DNA of 6,609 nt. Origin: Nitrospiria bacterium. Its GTDB lineage: Bacteria > Nitrospirota > CAKKRA01 > 9FT-COMBO-42-15. The stretch is taken from the NCBI GenBank assembly GCA_919903585.1, contig CAKKST010000152.1:1-6609 (forward strand), in the 5' to 3' direction. The position numbers and the translations under genes are program-made. Every line of letters starts with the position of its first letter. The first letter of the stretch is position 1. A model generated the notes under the pieces. That model searched no databases. It was not told the DNA's origin and saw nothing but the letters and a program-made list of their open reading frames with translations. Below are positions 4,973 through 6,609 of this stretch, in pieces.

Positions 4973-6414
4973 ACAGTGAGAACGCATGAGCAGTGGTATC
5001 CTGCAACCTCGTAATCAGGGTTGACTTGTCTTACTGAAGATATTGAGCAGGCTGCAATCTCAGAGCCCATTGAGTTATAGATAACAGGCGTCTTTTTGCT
5101 AAGGCTCTCCTTATCCACACCCTTTTCTGCCTGCAGCCACAGGGCATTCTCAATCAGCATCTTATAAGTATTGCAATATGGGTCTACTGCCTCAAGCCTG
5201 CCGGCGCCTGTTTTTATCTCTTCATTAAAATAGCCGTAGCAGAAACAGCCGCCTCCGCATATAAAGCGAAGATAACATCCGCGGCATTTTTCAATATCAT
5301 TTAAGCTGCATTGCCTTATCTTTTTTGCCAAAGGCGAGTCAAGCCATAAATCTGATAGAGAATAATCTCTTACATTCCCTGCACTGAATCTTTTATCCCC
5401 TGCAATTGCAGCGCATGGATACACCTCTCCGTCTGAATCAACGCATAGCATCTCATAACAGCAGTTGCATAGGTCAGTCTTTCCGCCCTTTTTACCAGAA
5501 ATACGCGCCTTAAATGATTCAGCATTATCAATGATAACACCTGCCTCTTTTGATGCCTCAATCAAACGTAACATTGTTTCTGATAATTCATCAGAAGAGA
5601 TGTAAAGCTCATCCCTGAATCTCTGCATCCTGCCTTTAGGGTGCAGATAGAGGATATGGTGTGTTTTTATACCAAGCTGGGCAATAAACTTATGCGCCTC
5701 AACAGCGCTATCCTTGTTTAAACGTGTAAGTGTTGTAGTAATGGTTGGGGTAATGCCAGCCTCTAATAGCCCCTTTATTCCATTTACTGCAAGATCAAAA
5801 CTCCCCTCTCCTCTTATGGAGTCATGGATTTTTGCATCTTGTCCTTCAAGGCTTATTTGAAGAAAGAGCTTCTTCTTGTTAATTGACGCTAATTTCTCTG
5901 CCTTCTCCTTTGCAAGGAGCGTCCCGTTTGTAAGGATAACAAGCTCCCTGTCCTTTGTTATATAGTTAATCAATGTAAATATGTCATGTCTTAAAAATGG
6001 CTCGCCGCCGGTAAAGTAAAATCGTCTTACTCCGAGCGACTTTGCCTCATCAACAACCCTGATTATATCTGTTGCGCTGAGTTTATCTTTTTCTTCCTCG
6101 CCTGCTGAAACGAGGCAGTGTTTACACTTCAGATTGCATGAGTTATTGGTGTATATCCAAAGCTCTGTGAGCCTCTTTGGCTCAATTACCATCCCCCTGC
6201 CCGGATAGTCTCTTTTGCAGCCTTCCTCAACAAAACCCTCTTCTTTAAGGCGAGAGGTAAAACTCTCTGATTCAAGGCTGCCGCTCTTAATTATACCACC
6301 CTTAATAATCTCTGCCCCTGCCTTGTTACAGCTTATCCAGTTTGGCGCATCAGGGTCAATAAAGAGATGCAGTTTCCCTTTTTTTAATTCAATGATATTT
6401 TTTTTAATCTCCAT
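4969..6414 (-). CDS. Radical SAM/SPASM-domain protein with PqqD-like N-terminus and Cys-containing C-terminal tail
   Basis: Radical S-adenosylmethionine enzyme with auxiliary Fe-S clusters; relatives modify peptides or proteins, or act in cofactor synthesis. In the 481 residues, 1-65 look like a small PqqD/RRE-type peptide-recognition domain (IDPDAPNWISCNKAG). The SAM cluster is CNLKCKHC (C93, C97, C100), with GGEP at 136-139. The SPASM region contains C316/C318/C319/C324, GEVYPC (C334), C369, the CX2CX5CX3C set C377, C380, C386, C390, an extra C392, and DPYC (C414). After the SPASM end, about 65 residues remain, with C456 and a terminal YHCSCVLTV (C475, C477). The exact family is not recognised. 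It is the first gene of a reverse operon and ends in an ATGA overlap with the transferase. No short precursor-peptide gene is seen beside it. The start has only a distant GGAG (13 bases away), but no better start exists downstream near the N-terminus. Confidence 0.92.
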   Translation of the reverse strand: MEIKKNIIELKKGKLHLFIDPDAPNWISCNKAGAEIIKGGIIKSGSLESESFTSRLKEEGFVEEGCKRDYPGRGMVIEPKRLTELWIYTNNSCNLKCKHCLVSAGEEEKDKLSATDIIRVVDEAKSLGVRRFYFTGGEPFLRHDIFTLINYITKDRELVILTNGTLLAKEKAEKLASINKKKLFLQISLEGQDAKIHDSIRGEGSFDLAVNGIKGLLEAGITPTITTTLTRLNKDSAVEAHKFIAQLGIKTHHILYLHPKGRMQRFRDELYISSDELSETMLRLIEASKEAGVIIDNAESFKARISGKKGGKTDLCNCCYEMLCVDSDGEVYPCAAIAGDKRFSAGNVRDYSLSDLWLDSPLAKKIRQCSLNDIEKCRGCYLRFICGGGCFCYGYFNEEIKTGAGRLEAVDPYCNTYKMLIENALWLQAEKGVDKESLSKKTPVIYNSMGSEIAACSISSVRQVNPDYEVAGYHCSCVLTV

Positions 6415-6451
6415 ATCTGTAAGGCGTCTCCAAAGAGATTCCTTGCTCTAA

Positions 6452-6480
6452 AATATACCATCTTAATAAAGATGATACAA
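6452..6480 (-). promoter_or_regulatory. Candidate promoter of the radical SAM operon
   Basis: On the minus strand, TTGTAT (6480-6475), a 17-base spacer and TATATT (6457-6452) resemble a sigma-70 promoter. The -10 is strong (five of six) and the -35 weak (three of six). Transcription would start near 6445, leaving a leader of about 30 bases before the ATG at 6414. Confidence 0.4.
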
Positions 6481-6504
6481 CAATTTTTTTCCTGCTTTTT
6501 GGTC

Positions 6505-6538
6505 TTGACTTTGACTGCCAAATATCATAAACTATAAA
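6505..6538 (+). promoter_or_regulatory. Promoter of the initiator tRNA gene, with a tandem -35 hexamer
   Basis: TTGACT occurs twice in tandem (6505-6510 and 6511-6516). The second copy is 16 bases from TATAAA (6533-6538), a near-consensus sigma-70 promoter. Transcription would begin about 10 bases before the mature tRNA. A T-rich tract just upstream (6483-6500) could act as an UP-like element. Confidence 0.65.
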
Positions 6539-6554
6539 AACTTACATGACGTGA

Positions 6555-6609
<55 letters not shown>

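Overview
This is a 6.6 kb, moderately AT-rich bacterial segment with tightly packed genes. It carries a forward block (1-3466), a reverse block that converges on it (3538-6414), and the 5' part of an initiator tRNA gene running off the right edge (6555-6609). Bacterial promoters, Shine-Dalgarno sites, a probable lipoprotein and Fe-S/radical-SAM proteins suggest an uncultivated, possibly anaerobic, diderm bacterium (Nitrospirota- or Desulfobacterota-like). That placement is an impression from protein style, not a measurement.

Forward block. The window opens inside a DinG/XPD-type Fe-S DNA helicase gene, whose N-terminal ATP-binding part lies upstream. The helicase carries a C-terminal HEAT-repeat extension. 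A one-base frame disruption between 1920 and 1945 stops the main frame at 1948, while the rest of the HEAT domain continues in the next frame to 2123. Three bases later a 92-aa protein of unknown function starts, with its Shine-Dalgarno inside the displaced tail. Two copies of a GC-rich palindromic repeat, in opposite orientations, and a 15-bp inverted repeat sit inside the helicase frame in regions that look like tolerated insertions. A third, different GC-rich palindrome follows the 92-aa gene. A patatin-like phospholipase, probably a lipoprotein, then follows, apparently from its own promoter.

Reverse block. A candidate promoter near 6452-6480 would drive a three-gene operon: a radical SAM/SPASM protein with a PqqD-like N-terminus and a Cys-containing C-terminal tail, a TIGR04282-type glycosyltransferase coupled by a 4-bp ATGA overlap, and a cytoplasmic glycerophosphodiester phosphodiesterase overlapping the transferase by 23 bp. 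The overlaps argue for co-expression. The shared pathway is not evident, though glycosyl or phosphodiester chemistry on a radical-SAM-modified product is possible. The initiator tRNA has its own strong-looking promoter in the 140-bp divergent intergenic region.

The points most worth a second look are the in-frame repeat insertions and frameshift in the helicase-HEAT gene, and the radical SAM/transferase/GDPD operon with no visible precursor peptide. No CRISPR array, insertion sequence or transposase gene is visible.
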